A DNA stretch of 64,000 nucleotides from an uncultured Collinsella sp. Lineage in GTDB: Bacteria; Actinomycetota; Coriobacteriia; Coriobacteriales; Coriobacteriaceae. Under the pieces are notes generated by a model. That model saw only the letters and a program-made list of their open reading frames with translations, had not been told where the DNA came from and did not search any database. The position numbers were made by a program, and so were the translations under genes. Numbering within the stretch: position 1 is the stretch's first letter; every line of letters begins with the position of its first letter. The DNA lies in contig UQIV01000008.1 in assembly GCA_900541205.1 (NCBI GenBank), forward strand, positions 1 through 64,000, read 5' to 3'. This document shows, piece after piece, positions 48,424-57,323 of this stretch.

Positions 48424-48561
48424 ACATTTTGACGAAAAACCATGACACAATTTGACGGTATTTCGTGAAACAAATTGACGGTATCATATGAAACAATTTG
48501 ACGGCGTTTTGTGAAACAGTTTTTCGGACATTTGTGAAACGCTCTGCGGCGGTTTCAATCC
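48424..48561. repeat. 23-bp direct-repeat array (six units)
   Basis: Units start at 48424, 48447, 48470, 48493, 48516 and 48539. The consensus begins ACAATTTGACGG and ends TGTGAA. Units 2-4 are the best preserved; the first and last two have drifted. The period of exactly 23 bp makes an iteron-like or operator array. It lies between the AAA/DUF4143 gene and the flavodoxin gene, which point away from each other. Confidence 0.8.
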
Positions 48562-48706
48562 GAAGTACATACTGTTCGAAATCTGTCCAAAGATGCCATC
48601 TGCGTCGCCAATCGACAGACGGTGGTTTACATCTGTCACGTTAGTACTAAGATATTCATCTAATAAATTGCATTAGTGGCTTTAGTTTTGGGGGAAACGA
48701 GGCAAC

Positions 48707-49264
48707 GTGACTATGACGTGCTCTTTGGTGGTTAACAGCAAGAGCGGTAATACCAGGATGGTTTCGGGCGCGATCAAGCGCGCTCTGCAGGCTGCGGGCG
48801 TTGAGTTTGTCCATGCCGCGGCGTTGAGCGACGATGCGGATGCAGATCAGGTTGCGCTCGAGGCGCAGGGCGCCTGCGCGGCCGACACGGTGCTCGTCGG
48901 TTTTTGGTGCGACAAGGGCGCGTGCACGCCTTCGGTCGCGACGTTGCTCTCCGCCTTGCACGGCAAGCGCGTCTTCCTGTTTGGCACCTGCGGTTTTGGC
49001 GCCGACCAGAGCTATTACCAGCAGATTATCGACCGCGTAACTTCCAATTTGGCTGGGGATGCCGAGCTTGCGGGCTGGGCGATGTGCCAGGGCAAGATGG
49101 GCCCCGCGGTCAAGCAGCGCTACGAGGCCATGCTCGAGCAAGATCCCGACAACGCCCGATTTAAGATGCTGCTCGATAACTGGGTCGCCGCAAAGGATCA
49201 CCCCACCAAGGAAGATCTGGACAACATGGCTGCAGCCGCCAAAAAGGCCGTGCTGGGGGAGTAG
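48707..49264 (+). CDS. flavodoxin-family protein
   Basis: 185 aa. A flavodoxin-like fold with the phosphate loop NSKSGNTRM at about 10-18, VLVGFWCDKGACTPS and FLFGTCGFGAD as further FMN-binding loops. The start is GTG 48707 or ATG 48713; GAGGCAAC fits the GTG. Electron donor and partner are unknown. Confidence 0.8.
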   Translation: MTMTCSLVVNSKSGNTRMVSGAIKRALQAAGVEFVHAAALSDDADADQVALEAQGACAADTVLVGFWCDKGACTPSVATLLSALHGKRVFLFGTCGFGADQSYYQQIIDRVTSNLAGDAELAGWAMCQGKMGPAVKQRYEAMLEQDPDNARFKMLLDNWVAAKDHPTKEDLDNMAAAAKKAVLGE

Positions 49265-49306
49265 CTCCCATCGCTGACGGCGGTCGGTCCATCTTTCTAA
49301 ATGAAA

Positions 49307-49435
49307 CGTCCTCCCGGGCGTCGGGGCACGAAGTTCCCTGCTCTACAGTCCTGCGCAAGACGAAGGCCACATTAAGTGACCTTCTTTGCGTGCGGAACTC
49401 GCGATGAACTTCGTGCCCCGCCGTCCGGGAGGACG
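49307..49435 (-). repeat. cruciform element, copy 2 (inverted)
   Basis: The arms 49307-49336 and 49406-49435 pair in 28 of 30 positions. The core 49337-49405, read on the minus strand, matches copy 1 except in the apical stem (GAAGGTCAC-TTAAT-GTGGCCTTC), where changes are compensated or G-T. The arm sequence is unrelated to that of copies 1 and 3. Confidence 0.9.
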
Positions 49436-49493
49436 CCTCTTTATTGATGGGAGGCCTGATAGGTCGATGGTTCCGTGCCCGGATGCGTCCAAA

Positions 49494-49914
49494 GTGGGAC
49501 GGGCTTTCCGGATGGGCAGGCTTTCGAAAAATGCGTCCCGGAATTTGCCTTTGGAATGGGACGTAGTTTCCCGTTGAGGTGCTTTGCGGAAAGTGCATCC
49601 CACTCTGGGGGTCCTCAACGGGAAACTGCGTCCCATAATTAGGCCGAGAAATGGGATGAACTTTCCCAATGAGAGCCAACCGGAAACCACGTCCCAGAAT
49701 CAGCCCTCAAAGTGGGACGCCGTTTCCCAATGAGGCTCAAGCGGAAAATGCATCCCGGAATTTGCGCTCAAAGTGGGATGCGGTTTCCGGTTGAGGGTCT
49801 AAGGGGAAAGTGCGTCCCAGAATCGACGCTTGAAATGGGATGCAGTTTCCCGATGAGGCACTCGACGGAAAATACATCCCAGAAATGGCCTTTGAGCTGG
49901 GATAAGATTTCCGC
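49494..49914. repeat. tandem ~62-bp hairpin repeat array, upstream of the surface-protein gene
   Basis: About six imperfect units. Each has TGGGAYG-N3-TTTCC, ~14 bases, GGAAA-N3-CRTCCCA, then ~16 bases, so each unit can form a ~15-bp hairpin. A matching array is at 54211-54570 on the other side of the gene. Confidence 0.85.
49609..49706 (+). repeat. 98-bp direct repeat, left copy
   Basis: Identical over 98 bp to 54324-54421. It lies within the left hairpin array. Confidence 0.9.
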
Positions 49915-49931
49915 GGCATCTCGGATTCTCA

Positions 49932-50007
49932 AAAATGAGACACGCCGTTGGCGAAAATGAGACACGTGATATCGGGCATCGGACGTATCATTTGTAAAAA
50001 TGAGTCC
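49932..50007 (+). promoter_or_regulatory. repeated AAAATGAGACACG motif
   Basis: AAAATGAGACACG at 49932-49944 and 49954-49966, and AAAATGAGTCC at 49997-50007, spaced 22 and 43 bases, just before the surface-protein start. Helical phasing suggests a regulator site. Confidence 0.4.
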
Positions 50008-50035
50008 ACTCCACTCGAATAAAGCGAGGTCCCTC

Positions 50036-53000
50036 ATGTACGTTCCACACCCCCGTATCCGTAGGCTGTCGAAAATCCCGCTTGTTGGGACGGCGGCGCT
50101 TGCTGCGTTGATCGCCACGAACGTCGCCTGCTTCACGGCCACGCCCCAGGTTGCCCAGGCGGCAGACGCGCCTGCAATCACCGATATGACCGAGCAGGAT
50201 TATCAAGCCCTGGGTCTGGGCACGAGCGAGGACATTCCGGCCGATACCGTTGGCCCCTATTCCACTGATACCCCCACGACGTTTGCCACGCGCAGCGAGG
50301 TCTATATGGCAGCTAACGGTAGCCATGGCAATCGCTACACTCTGCGCGACAAGCTCGAGAACGTCGAGCGCGGTGACATTGGCGGCAGCAGCAAACTCAC
50401 CGATGGCTATGGAAGTGTGTGGGGCGCCGCAAAGTTCTGGCAAAACGTCAACAACTTCGATACGAACAGCGATCTCTACAAGCATAGCGACTACGGTGGC
50501 GGCACCTGGTCGTACCTAAGCAACAATGAGTCCTCAACAGTACTCGCCAACGACAACAACGGTTTCTCGGGCATTCACGCCACGAGTGTTGAGTTCTGCA
50601 GCGACGCCAGCACGGGCAAAAAGAGCCGCGTTGCCGAGCTCCGTGCCTACGGCGACAGTTCCTCCACGACGATTGACGGCAAGTCATACGCCGGAAAGGT
50701 TGAGCTGGTCCTCTACTCGTTTAGCAACGGGCGTACGCGCACTCTCGACACACACCTGCCGGTGACGGTCAACACTAATATGATGTACGAAGGCCGTTTT
50801 AAGTACCTGGATGCCGGTTACCTGCAAGAGCACGACGCCGTCTTTGATGTCGAGGCGGGCGATGTCGATGGCGACGGCGTCGACGAGCTTTTTGTCTACG
50901 CGGGCTGCTATGTCGACGAGAACGGCGTGCGCAAGGCTGTAGTCGACATGTATGACTTGGAGGGCGGCAACTGGAAGCAAAGCGTCGTCAAGATCGATGC
51001 CGGTAACGCCGCGGACTACACCACGCACAACAAGGGCGGGAACGACTCCTGGACGCAGCTTCAGTCAGCTCCTGTCGTTTCGCTAGCGGCCGGCGACCTC
51101 GATCGCGATTTTTGCGATGACCTCGCCATCGTGGTCTCGGCACCCTACGGCAAGAAGAATATTGATAAGTCGACGCATTGCGAGCTGTTTTCGTGGGATG
51201 CATCCAAGGGTGCGCTCGTCCATGTCGATGCTCTGGGCGACGCGGGCGCAATCTCCCTCTCCGCGAACGGCAAGACCATGGTCGCTGCGAATGCGACGTT
51301 CGGCACGTTTGCCGCCTACGATGAAGAAGGAAAGAAGACGGGTGAAACCGTCACGGGCCTTATTCTTGCGGGCTATGACTGGCAACGCAGCGCTTTTGAT
51401 TACGGCGCTTCTGACGGCAGCAAGGGGCTGTACGGCGCGCTGTACCGCTACGCGTATTTTGACTCGGAGTCTGGCGAGTTCAAGCTTTCCGATTGCAAGG
51501 AATACAGAGACGGGCTCCTCGCCTCCTATGGGCTGACGCATGTGCCCAACAGCGCATGGAAGGATAGCGCTCAGGATAAGCGCTATCCGTGCACCTTGGC
51601 GCCTATTGCCCTTGCCACTGCCAACCTTGACGGCCTGTCCGAGCAGCTGGCGGTCGACGAGGTGCTCGTGGGCGGCGATGTGTTCCGCGACTTTGCCTGC
51701 AACACGGCACAGAGCGGGGCTCAGGGCTTGGGGTCCATGGTCGGAACCATGAGCATGAGCGGTCAGCAATACAACAGCAGCAACAAGCATGACCACAAGG
51801 GTATAGAGCAGGTGTGGATCAGCGACGTCAAGGCGGGCAGCGTCTCGGGTTCGGACCGCTATAACGAGAGCTTTATCGCCGTGGTGGGCAAGCACCGCGA
51901 CGAGGACCTGCGCAAGAACGATGACTACTACTGGATGACCGCCTCGCATTTTTCGCTCGACGAGAACGGAAAGGTGCGCCGCGGCGAGGAGCAGGTGATT
52001 AGCGAGAGCAACCGTCGCGGCACTACCTACGGCACATTTATCTCGCTCGCGCTGCCCGATGTCGACAACGACAGCGTCAAGATCACGTACAAGGACCGCT
52101 ACAAGGTCTATACCAACCCGCGCGTGCTTGCCGTGCTGCAGGATGCGCCCTATGTTGAGGATCTGGAGCAGGCATACGGCTATCTGGTGTTGGGCGGCAC
52201 GTCATACGGAGAGGAAAAGGGCACGGGGACATCCCAGGGCTATACCATTGGCGCCGAGTTGGGCGTTGCCGTCGAGGTGCAGACCGGTCCGCCCCTGGTC
52301 GCGATGAATGCTTCAGTCGATTTTGCCGCCGAGGGATGCTATGACTACCGGAGCGAGCGCACGGTCAGCGCAAGCGTAAGCTATGAGTCGCATGCCGGCG
52401 AGGGTGACAAGGCCGTGCTCTACACGATTCCGATGGTCTATTACGAGTATGAGATCGAAAATGAGGAAACTGGTGGCAAGGGCGTGATGGCGGCGCCCGT
52501 GTCGCTCGGCGCGCAGACCTCGGTCGTTAATGTCGAGGCCTATGACCGCATTGCCAAACAGCACAATATGACGCCGCTCAGCTACTTTTTGACCAACCGG
52601 TCGGGAGAACCCGGAACCTATCAAACGACGCTCAACGGCGAGACTCCCGTTGGGGATTCCTTTGGCCTGGGCAAGCCTGGCGTAACGCGCGCCTACACGC
52701 ACGATGGGTTTAACGGCGCCGCCGCGCAGTCGGGGGCGAGCATTGAGCAGACCATCGAAGTCGAGGAGGGCAAGGAGCAGGAGCTCGAGCTCGGCTTGAC
52801 GCTGAACGGCAGCGTTGTCATGGGCGCGAAGCTCGCAAAGCACGAGTTGTTTGGCGGCCTGTGCTTTGGTGCCAACGCCGGCTTTACTACGGGTAACTCC
52901 TCGAGTGAATCGACCGAATACGGCGGCACCGTCGACAACCTGCCCGAGGCCGCGCAGGGCAAGTACGGTTTTGTGTGGCGTCTGGGCGTCAACGCGGTGG

Positions 53001-54124
53001 ATGTCGACAAGTTCGAGGCAGACTCGGGCGACAAGCTCGGCACCAAGGACACCGACCAGTTCTGGATCGTGGGCTATGACGTTAAGGACGTCGAGATGCC
53101 CGACGCGCCGGCCGTGACGGGCTTTACGGCAAACGCCGTCGATTCGACCAGCGTTACGTTTAGCTGGGACGATGTACTCGCAAACAAGAGTGGCTTTAGC
53201 TACGGCGTGGGCATGCTGCAGAGCAATGCGGCGGATGCGGTCGTCAATAGCTGGAAGATTGCCGACAACACGCAGACCTCGCTCAAGTGGGATGGGCTGC
53301 AGCCCAATACGGAGTATCGATTCGCCATCGCCGCCGTTAAGAATGGATCCACGACCGAAACAGGTATTCGCTCGGCAATCATCACGGTCAAGACCATGCC
53401 CGATGGCATGACGATGACCGTGAGCGGACCTGCAGCGGATGCTGCGGAGGGGTCGGATCTTGGATACGACTCTTCGGTTGAGCGCACGGCGGGAAGCCAC
53501 CTGACGCTCTCGGCGATTGGCTATGTGAAGCAACTCGGTGCCGACGATAACGAAACAGGGCTGGCACCGACCTATATGTGGTACCGCAAGGGCCGCGGCG
53601 AGACAGAGTTTAAGCTCGTGGGTGCCGATGGCAACCTCGCGGCTGGAACGGCCTCAAAGCTCGAGATTGACCTGACCGCAGACGATGACGGTGCGCAGTA
53701 TTACTGCCACGTGGGATACAACGACGTGGGCCTCGACACCGGCACGACGCTCGTGAATATCGAGGCCGAGGAGACGGCGCTCACAACGGTGAACGCCACC
53801 CCGATCCGCACGCGCCGCCTGTTCTCACAGGCAAGTGCGGGCGCCAAGAAGTTCCTGGACCATACGCTGGTAAACACCGCCGGCCCAACCGATTCCGAAG
53901 GCTCAAAGGACCCCGAGACTCCTGAGACCCCGACGAACCCGGACAAGCCCAAGTCCGACAACGGAGCTAAGACCGACACCAAGGTCAAGACTACGACCAC
54001 AGCGAAGAACCTCGCAAACACCGGCGACCAAACATTCGCCCTAGTCGCCACCGCAGCAGCAGCGGGAGCAACGCTCGTAGTGATAGCCCTCATCATGCTG
54101 ATCAAGCGCCGCAAGACCCACTAG
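50036..54124 (+). CDS. large LANTG-anchored surface protein with FG-GAP-like repeats and Fn3
   Basis: 1362 aa. Signal peptide to about residue 42 (cleavage after VAQA). FG-GAP/VCBS-like motifs AGDVDGDGVDELFVYAG and AGDLDRDFCDDLAIVVS resemble calcium-binding propeller repeats. A fibronectin type III-like domain (PDAPAVTGFTANAVDSTSVTFSW) lies near 1020-1110, followed by an Ig-like region, a Pro/Thr/Lys spacer and LANTGD plus membrane anchor and RRKTH tail. The ATG at 50036 has GAGG upstream. It is flanked by hairpin arrays with 98-bp direct repeats. Ligand unknown; likely adhesin. Confidence 0.85.
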   Translation: MYVPHPRIRRLSKIPLVGTAALAALIATNVACFTATPQVAQAADAPAITDMTEQDYQALGLGTSEDIPADTVGPYSTDTPTTFATRSEVYMAANGSHGNRYTLRDKLENVERGDIGGSSKLTDGYGSVWGAAKFWQNVNNFDTNSDLYKHSDYGGGTWSYLSNNESSTVLANDNNGFSGIHATSVEFCSDASTGKKSRVAELRAYGDSSSTTIDGKSYAGKVELVLYSFSNGRTRTLDTHLPVTVNTNMMYEGRFKYLDAGYLQEHDAVFDVEAGDVDGDGVDELFVYAGCYVDENGVRKAVVDMYDLEGGNWKQSVVKIDAGNAADYTTHNKGGNDSWTQLQSAPVVSLAAGDLDRDFCDDLAIVVSAPYGKKNIDKSTHCELFSWDASKGALVHVDALGDAGAISLSANGKTMVAANATFGTFAAYDEEGKKTGETVTGLILAGYDWQRSAFDYGASDGSKGLYGALYRYAYFDSESGEFKLSDCKEYRDGLLASYGLTHVPNSAWKDSAQDKRYPCTLAPIALATANLDGLSEQLAVDEVLVGGDVFRDFACNTAQSGAQGLGSMVGTMSMSGQQYNSSNKHDHKGIEQVWISDVKAGSVSGSDRYNESFIAVVGKHRDEDLRKNDDYYWMTASHFSLDENGKVRRGEEQVISESNRRGTTYGTFISLALPDVDNDSVKITYKDRYKVYTNPRVLAVLQDAPYVEDLEQAYGYLVLGGTSYGEEKGTGTSQGYTIGAELGVAVEVQTGPPLVAMNASVDFAAEGCYDYRSERTVSASVSYESHAGEGDKAVLYTIPMVYYEYEIENEETGGKGVMAAPVSLGAQTSVVNVEAYDRIAKQHNMTPLSYFLTNRSGEPGTYQTTLNGETPVGDSFGLGKPGVTRAYTHDGFNGAAAQSGASIEQTIEVEEGKEQELELGLTLNGSVVMGAKLAKHELFGGLCFGANAGFTTGNSSSESTEYGGTVDNLPEAAQGKYGFVWRLGVNAVDVDKFEADSGDKLGTKDTDQFWIVGYDVKDVEMPDAPAVTGFTANAVDSTSVTFSWDDVLANKSGFSYGVGMLQSNAADAVVNSWKIADNTQTSLKWDGLQPNTEYRFAIAAVKNGSTTETGIRSAIITVKTMPDGMTMTVSGPAADAAEGSDLGYDSSVERTAGSHLTLSAIGYVKQLGADDNETGLAPTYMWYRKGRGETEFKLVGADGNLAAGTASKLEIDLTADDDGAQYYCHVGYNDVGLDTGTTLVNIEAEETALTTVNATPIRTRRLFSQASAGAKKFLDHTLVNTAGPTDSEGSKDPETPETPTNPDKPKSDNGAKTDTKVKTTTTAKNLANTGDQTFALVATAAAAGATLVVIALIMLIKRRKTH

Positions 54125-54150
54125 TAGCCAGTCGAACATATCGACAACCC

Positions 54151-54190
54151 AAAAACCCGGGTAGCCAAAAACAGGCCACCCGGGTTTTCT
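54151..54190 (+). terminator. terminator after the surface-protein gene
   Basis: AAAACCCGGGT and ACCCGGGTTTT pair around AGCCAAAAACAGGCC and are followed by TCTG. Confidence 0.82.
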
Positions 54191-54210
54191 GTTGAGTGGA
54201 GACTCCGCAA

Positions 54211-54570
54211 GCGGAAACTGCATCCCACAATTAGCGCCTGGAACGGGACACATTTTCCGTCAAGCCCTCATCCGGAAAATCCATCTCAGTTTGAGCGCCC
54301 AGACCGGGACGCACTTTCCCAAAGGGTCCTCAACGGGAAACTGCGTCCCATAATTAGGCCGAGAAATGGGATGAACTTTCCCAATGAGAGCCAACCGGAA
54401 ACCACGTCCCAGAATCAGCCCCCAAAGTGGGACGCACTTTCCCAACGAGCCTCAACCGGAAAATACATCCCGGAATCCAGCTGAATAGTGGGACACACTT
54501 TCCCAATCAGGTCCCAAGCGGAAACTGCATCCCGTTCCGGACGTGAATTCTGGGACACGGTTTCCGGATA
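54211..54570. repeat. tandem ~62-bp hairpin repeat array, downstream of the surface-protein gene
   Basis: About six imperfect units of the same type as at 49494-49914, including one 98-bp stretch identical to that array. Confidence 0.85.
54324..54421 (+). repeat. 98-bp direct repeat, right copy
   Basis: Identical over 98 bp to 49609-49706, in the same orientation and 4.7 kb away. Confidence 0.9.
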
Positions 54571-54600
54571 CAAAGAAGGCCACATGACGTGGCCTTCGAC
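54571..54600 (+). repeat. remnant-like apical hairpin of the cruciform core
   Basis: CAAAGAAGGCCAC-ATGAC-GTGGCCTTCG closely matches the apical part of copy 2 of the core but lacks the rest. It sits 52 bases from copy 3. Confidence 0.5.
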
Positions 54601-54652
54601 TTATATATGTTCAGCGGATACCCCCATGACAAGCCGCGCTCCAACAACAGGG

Positions 54653-54782
54653 CGTCTGTCCGGGCGGAGGCATATAAGGTTCATCGCGAGTTCCGCACGC
54701 AAAGGAGGCCACTTAATGTGGCCTCCGTCTTGCGCAGGACTGTCCGAGCAGGGAACCTTATATGCCTCCGCCCGGACAGACG
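54653..54782 (+). repeat. cruciform element, copy 3
   Basis: Perfect 30-bp arms at 54653-54682 and 54753-54782. The core 54683-54752 equals copy 1 except for the compensated apical stem (GGAGGCCAC-TTAAT-GTGGCCTCC) and TCC for TA near its end. The arms contain GGCGGAGGCATATAAGG, unlike the other copies. Confidence 0.92.
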
Positions 54783-54809
54783 TTTCAGTTATGAACTCGC
54801 AGCTAGTCG

Positions 54810-57110
54810 CTACTTGATCTTGGTCGTACCCGGTGCCAGGTTGGGGTCGGTCTCGTTGGCCTCGGTCTGGAAGTGCTCGGTGTACACATTCTTGCCGTCG
54901 CGGAACATCTCGTAGTACTGCATCTTGGCGTAATCCTCGCGCGCCTTGGTGGCGGCTGCTGCGGCGGCGTCGTCGCCGGTGACGTTGGAGGAAAGCGCCC
55001 AGCGCAGGCTGGCGTCCTCGTAGCCCACCGAGTTGATGGCGGGCAGCGACTTACGCAGCGTCATGTGCGCTTTCTGGTAGTCGGTCAGCGGTGCGCCGAT
55101 CAGCTGCATCAGCTGGGTGGACAGGTAGTTGGTGGACAGGTCGTCGACCTCGCTCGTCTGGTCGCAGCCGGCAACGTCGTAGTTAGCCCAGATGATGTAG
55201 TCAGTCTGCCACAGGCGCTCCTGATGCGTGGCATCGTCCTCGCCGGTAAACCACTTGTCATTGAACTTGGACGGGAAGAACGGCTGGTGGTCGCCCCAGA
55301 ACACCACGACCACCTTACGGTCGAGCTTGCTCAGGGCGTTGAGGAAGTAACGCAGCGCCTGGTCGGATTGCTCGATGCACGAGACATACTCGTCGACATC
55401 GGAGAGCGTACCGTCCTCGATGGTCTTGGTGTCCAGGTCGGTCGTGTCGATGTTCAGGTGCATCTGCTTGTCGACCGGCAGCAGGCCCGTATCGTAGCCC
55501 GAGTGGTTTTGCATGGTCACGTCGAAGATAAACTGCGGATCGGCGTTCTGGTCGAGCAGCTCAAGAATCTTGTCGTAGGTAGCCTGGTCGGTCACCATGC
55601 CGCGCAGGGTATCGGCGCCCTGGAAATCGTTGATGGACAGGAACTGGTCAAAGCCAAAGTCCTTGTAGACGTTCTCGCGGTTCCAGTTGGTGGCGTGGTT
55701 GGGGTGCATGGCCGTGGTGGAGTATCCGAGCGACTTGAACTGCTCTGCCAGGTTCCCGGTCGTTTCCATGTTGTAGATGGTGTAGGGGTACACGCCCGAG
55801 CCCAGGTTGGCCATGGAGTTGCCGGTCATAAACTCAAACTCGGTATTGGCGGTGCCGCCGCCGTAGGCGCTCACGTAGAGCTTGCCGCGGCTGAGGCAGT
55901 TGGACAGGCTCTTAAAGTACTGCGGGCCTTCGTAGCCGGCGCGCATGTTCTGGTAGATCGACAGATCCGAGAACGTCTCGTTCATGATGGCGATGACCGT
56001 GGGCTTCTCGCTGTCGAACTGCTCCTTTGCGGCGGCGCGCTCGTCGCTCTTGGCGGCGTCGGACTTGTCGTAGGCCTTGGCGTACTTTTTGAGCGTGGCC
56101 TTGGCATCGTCGACGGAGTAGTCGGCGGGTTTGGGCGGCTTGATGGACTGCGCTGCGCTAATGAAAGCGGGCAGGTAGCCCTCGCGCCAGTAGCTCTCGA
56201 GCGGGCGCCAGGTGTAGACGGTGATGCCGAGGGTGTTGTAGTAGTCGATGAGCGTGACATGCGCGGTCACACCGCCCAGGCACAGCACGGCGACGAGCAG
56301 GTTGGTGAGCAGGATGCGCTTGGCGTTGGCGGCGCCCTTCTGGCGATGCGGCGCGACCAGGCCGGCGTACTCGCACAGCAGCATGGCGATGGCGGTAAAG
56401 CCCATGGACAGCACGCAGAACAGCGAGATGGAGAAGGTGTAGCCGTTGCCGGCGACCGCGGCGGCGGTGGAGATGGCCGAAAGGTCGCCCGGCTGGATGG
56501 GCATGGATTTAAACGTGATGACGAAGAACTCGGCAATGCCCAGGACAAAGAGGGCAAAGGCCAGGACCGCGGGAGCTGCGCCGTGGCGCTGGAACAGGAA
56601 GAACAGGCCGACCATGAGCGTGGTGATGATGGCCCACTCGAGCAGGATGCACAGGGGGTAGACCCAGGTAAAGTCGTGGTTGGACGAGACCTCCATGCCT
56701 AGCAGCGCAAAGACGCCGGCGAGCAGCAGGCACAAGACGGCGGCGACGAGCGGTTTGCCAACAAAGGCGCCGCGCAGGCGGGCGAGCTTGCCGGTGGGGG
56801 CGGGGGCGTCGGGCGCGGCGAACGCAAAGACGCGCGGGGCGATGCGGTCGCGTGCGATGCTGGCCCAAGCGCATCCGGTGAGGATGGCGTTGGTCAGGAT
56901 GAGCATCACAAAGGCGAGCGGCTCGTTTTGGGCGACGAGGCCAATGGCGCCCCAAATAGTCAAAAAGACCTGGAACAGGCCGAAGACGACGCTCCACCCA
57001 AGAGCGCTTTTGGCAACGGTGCCCGACTGAGCGCGAATGGCCTTGGCCTCGCGCAAGACAAGGTAGACGGTCGCCGCAAGACCGACGAGCGAGATGGCGG
57101 CAGCGAACAT
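54810..57110 (-). CDS. LTA synthase-family sulfatase-fold membrane protein
   Basis: 766 aa. The first ~290 residues contain about six hydrophobic segments; the extracytoplasmic alkaline-phosphatase-like domain follows. Nucleophile Thr in MNETFSDLS (about 377), YGGGTANTEFEFMTGNS, and metal ligands in VFWGDHQPF. This is the layout of LtaS-type glycerol-phosphate transferases that build lipoteichoic or related polymers. GAGGAG precedes the ATG at 57110, favouring it over an upstream GTG. Cruciform copy 3 lies just after its stop. Confidence 0.9.
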   Translation of the reverse strand: MFAAAISLVGLAATVYLVLREAKAIRAQSGTVAKSALGWSVVFGLFQVFLTIWGAIGLVAQNEPLAFVMLILTNAILTGCAWASIARDRIAPRVFAFAAPDAPAPTGKLARLRGAFVGKPLVAAVLCLLLAGVFALLGMEVSSNHDFTWVYPLCILLEWAIITTLMVGLFFLFQRHGAAPAVLAFALFVLGIAEFFVITFKSMPIQPGDLSAISTAAAVAGNGYTFSISLFCVLSMGFTAIAMLLCEYAGLVAPHRQKGAANAKRILLTNLLVAVLCLGGVTAHVTLIDYYNTLGITVYTWRPLESYWREGYLPAFISAAQSIKPPKPADYSVDDAKATLKKYAKAYDKSDAAKSDERAAAKEQFDSEKPTVIAIMNETFSDLSIYQNMRAGYEGPQYFKSLSNCLSRGKLYVSAYGGGTANTEFEFMTGNSMANLGSGVYPYTIYNMETTGNLAEQFKSLGYSTTAMHPNHATNWNRENVYKDFGFDQFLSINDFQGADTLRGMVTDQATYDKILELLDQNADPQFIFDVTMQNHSGYDTGLLPVDKQMHLNIDTTDLDTKTIEDGTLSDVDEYVSCIEQSDQALRYFLNALSKLDRKVVVVFWGDHQPFFPSKFNDKWFTGEDDATHQERLWQTDYIIWANYDVAGCDQTSEVDDLSTNYLSTQLMQLIGAPLTDYQKAHMTLRKSLPAINSVGYEDASLRWALSSNVTGDDAAAAAATKAREDYAKMQYYEMFRDGKNVYTEHFQTEANETDPNLAPGTTKIK

Positions 57111-57323
57111 GCTGAGACTCCTCACAAACTAAAACGTACGAAAGCGGGGGTTTACCCGATTGTTACCAAGATATGCGCTGCAATTGGTGGCTGCGCACAA
57201 CAACCAGCCATATTAACGCGCACGTGCGGCGGTGTGGCGCAATGTAGTGGCGGCCTGCGCGATAATGGACGGGAATTACACGGAAACGTAAAGGCTTCTT
57301 AAAGAATTAGCGAGGATAGAGCT

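Noticed and set aside
48424..48561. CRISPR array
   Set aside because: The 23-bp repeats are directly adjoining, with no spacers, and no cas genes are near.
49712..49960. Short frames inside the hairpin arrays (also at 54488-54915)
   Set aside because: Their repeated residues only reflect the tandem DNA repeats; no ribosome sites.
54873..56702. 609-residue plus-strand frame over the LTA synthase-like gene
   Set aside because: Antisense to a protein with clear catalytic motifs; composition is Val/Gly/Leu-rich shadow sequence.
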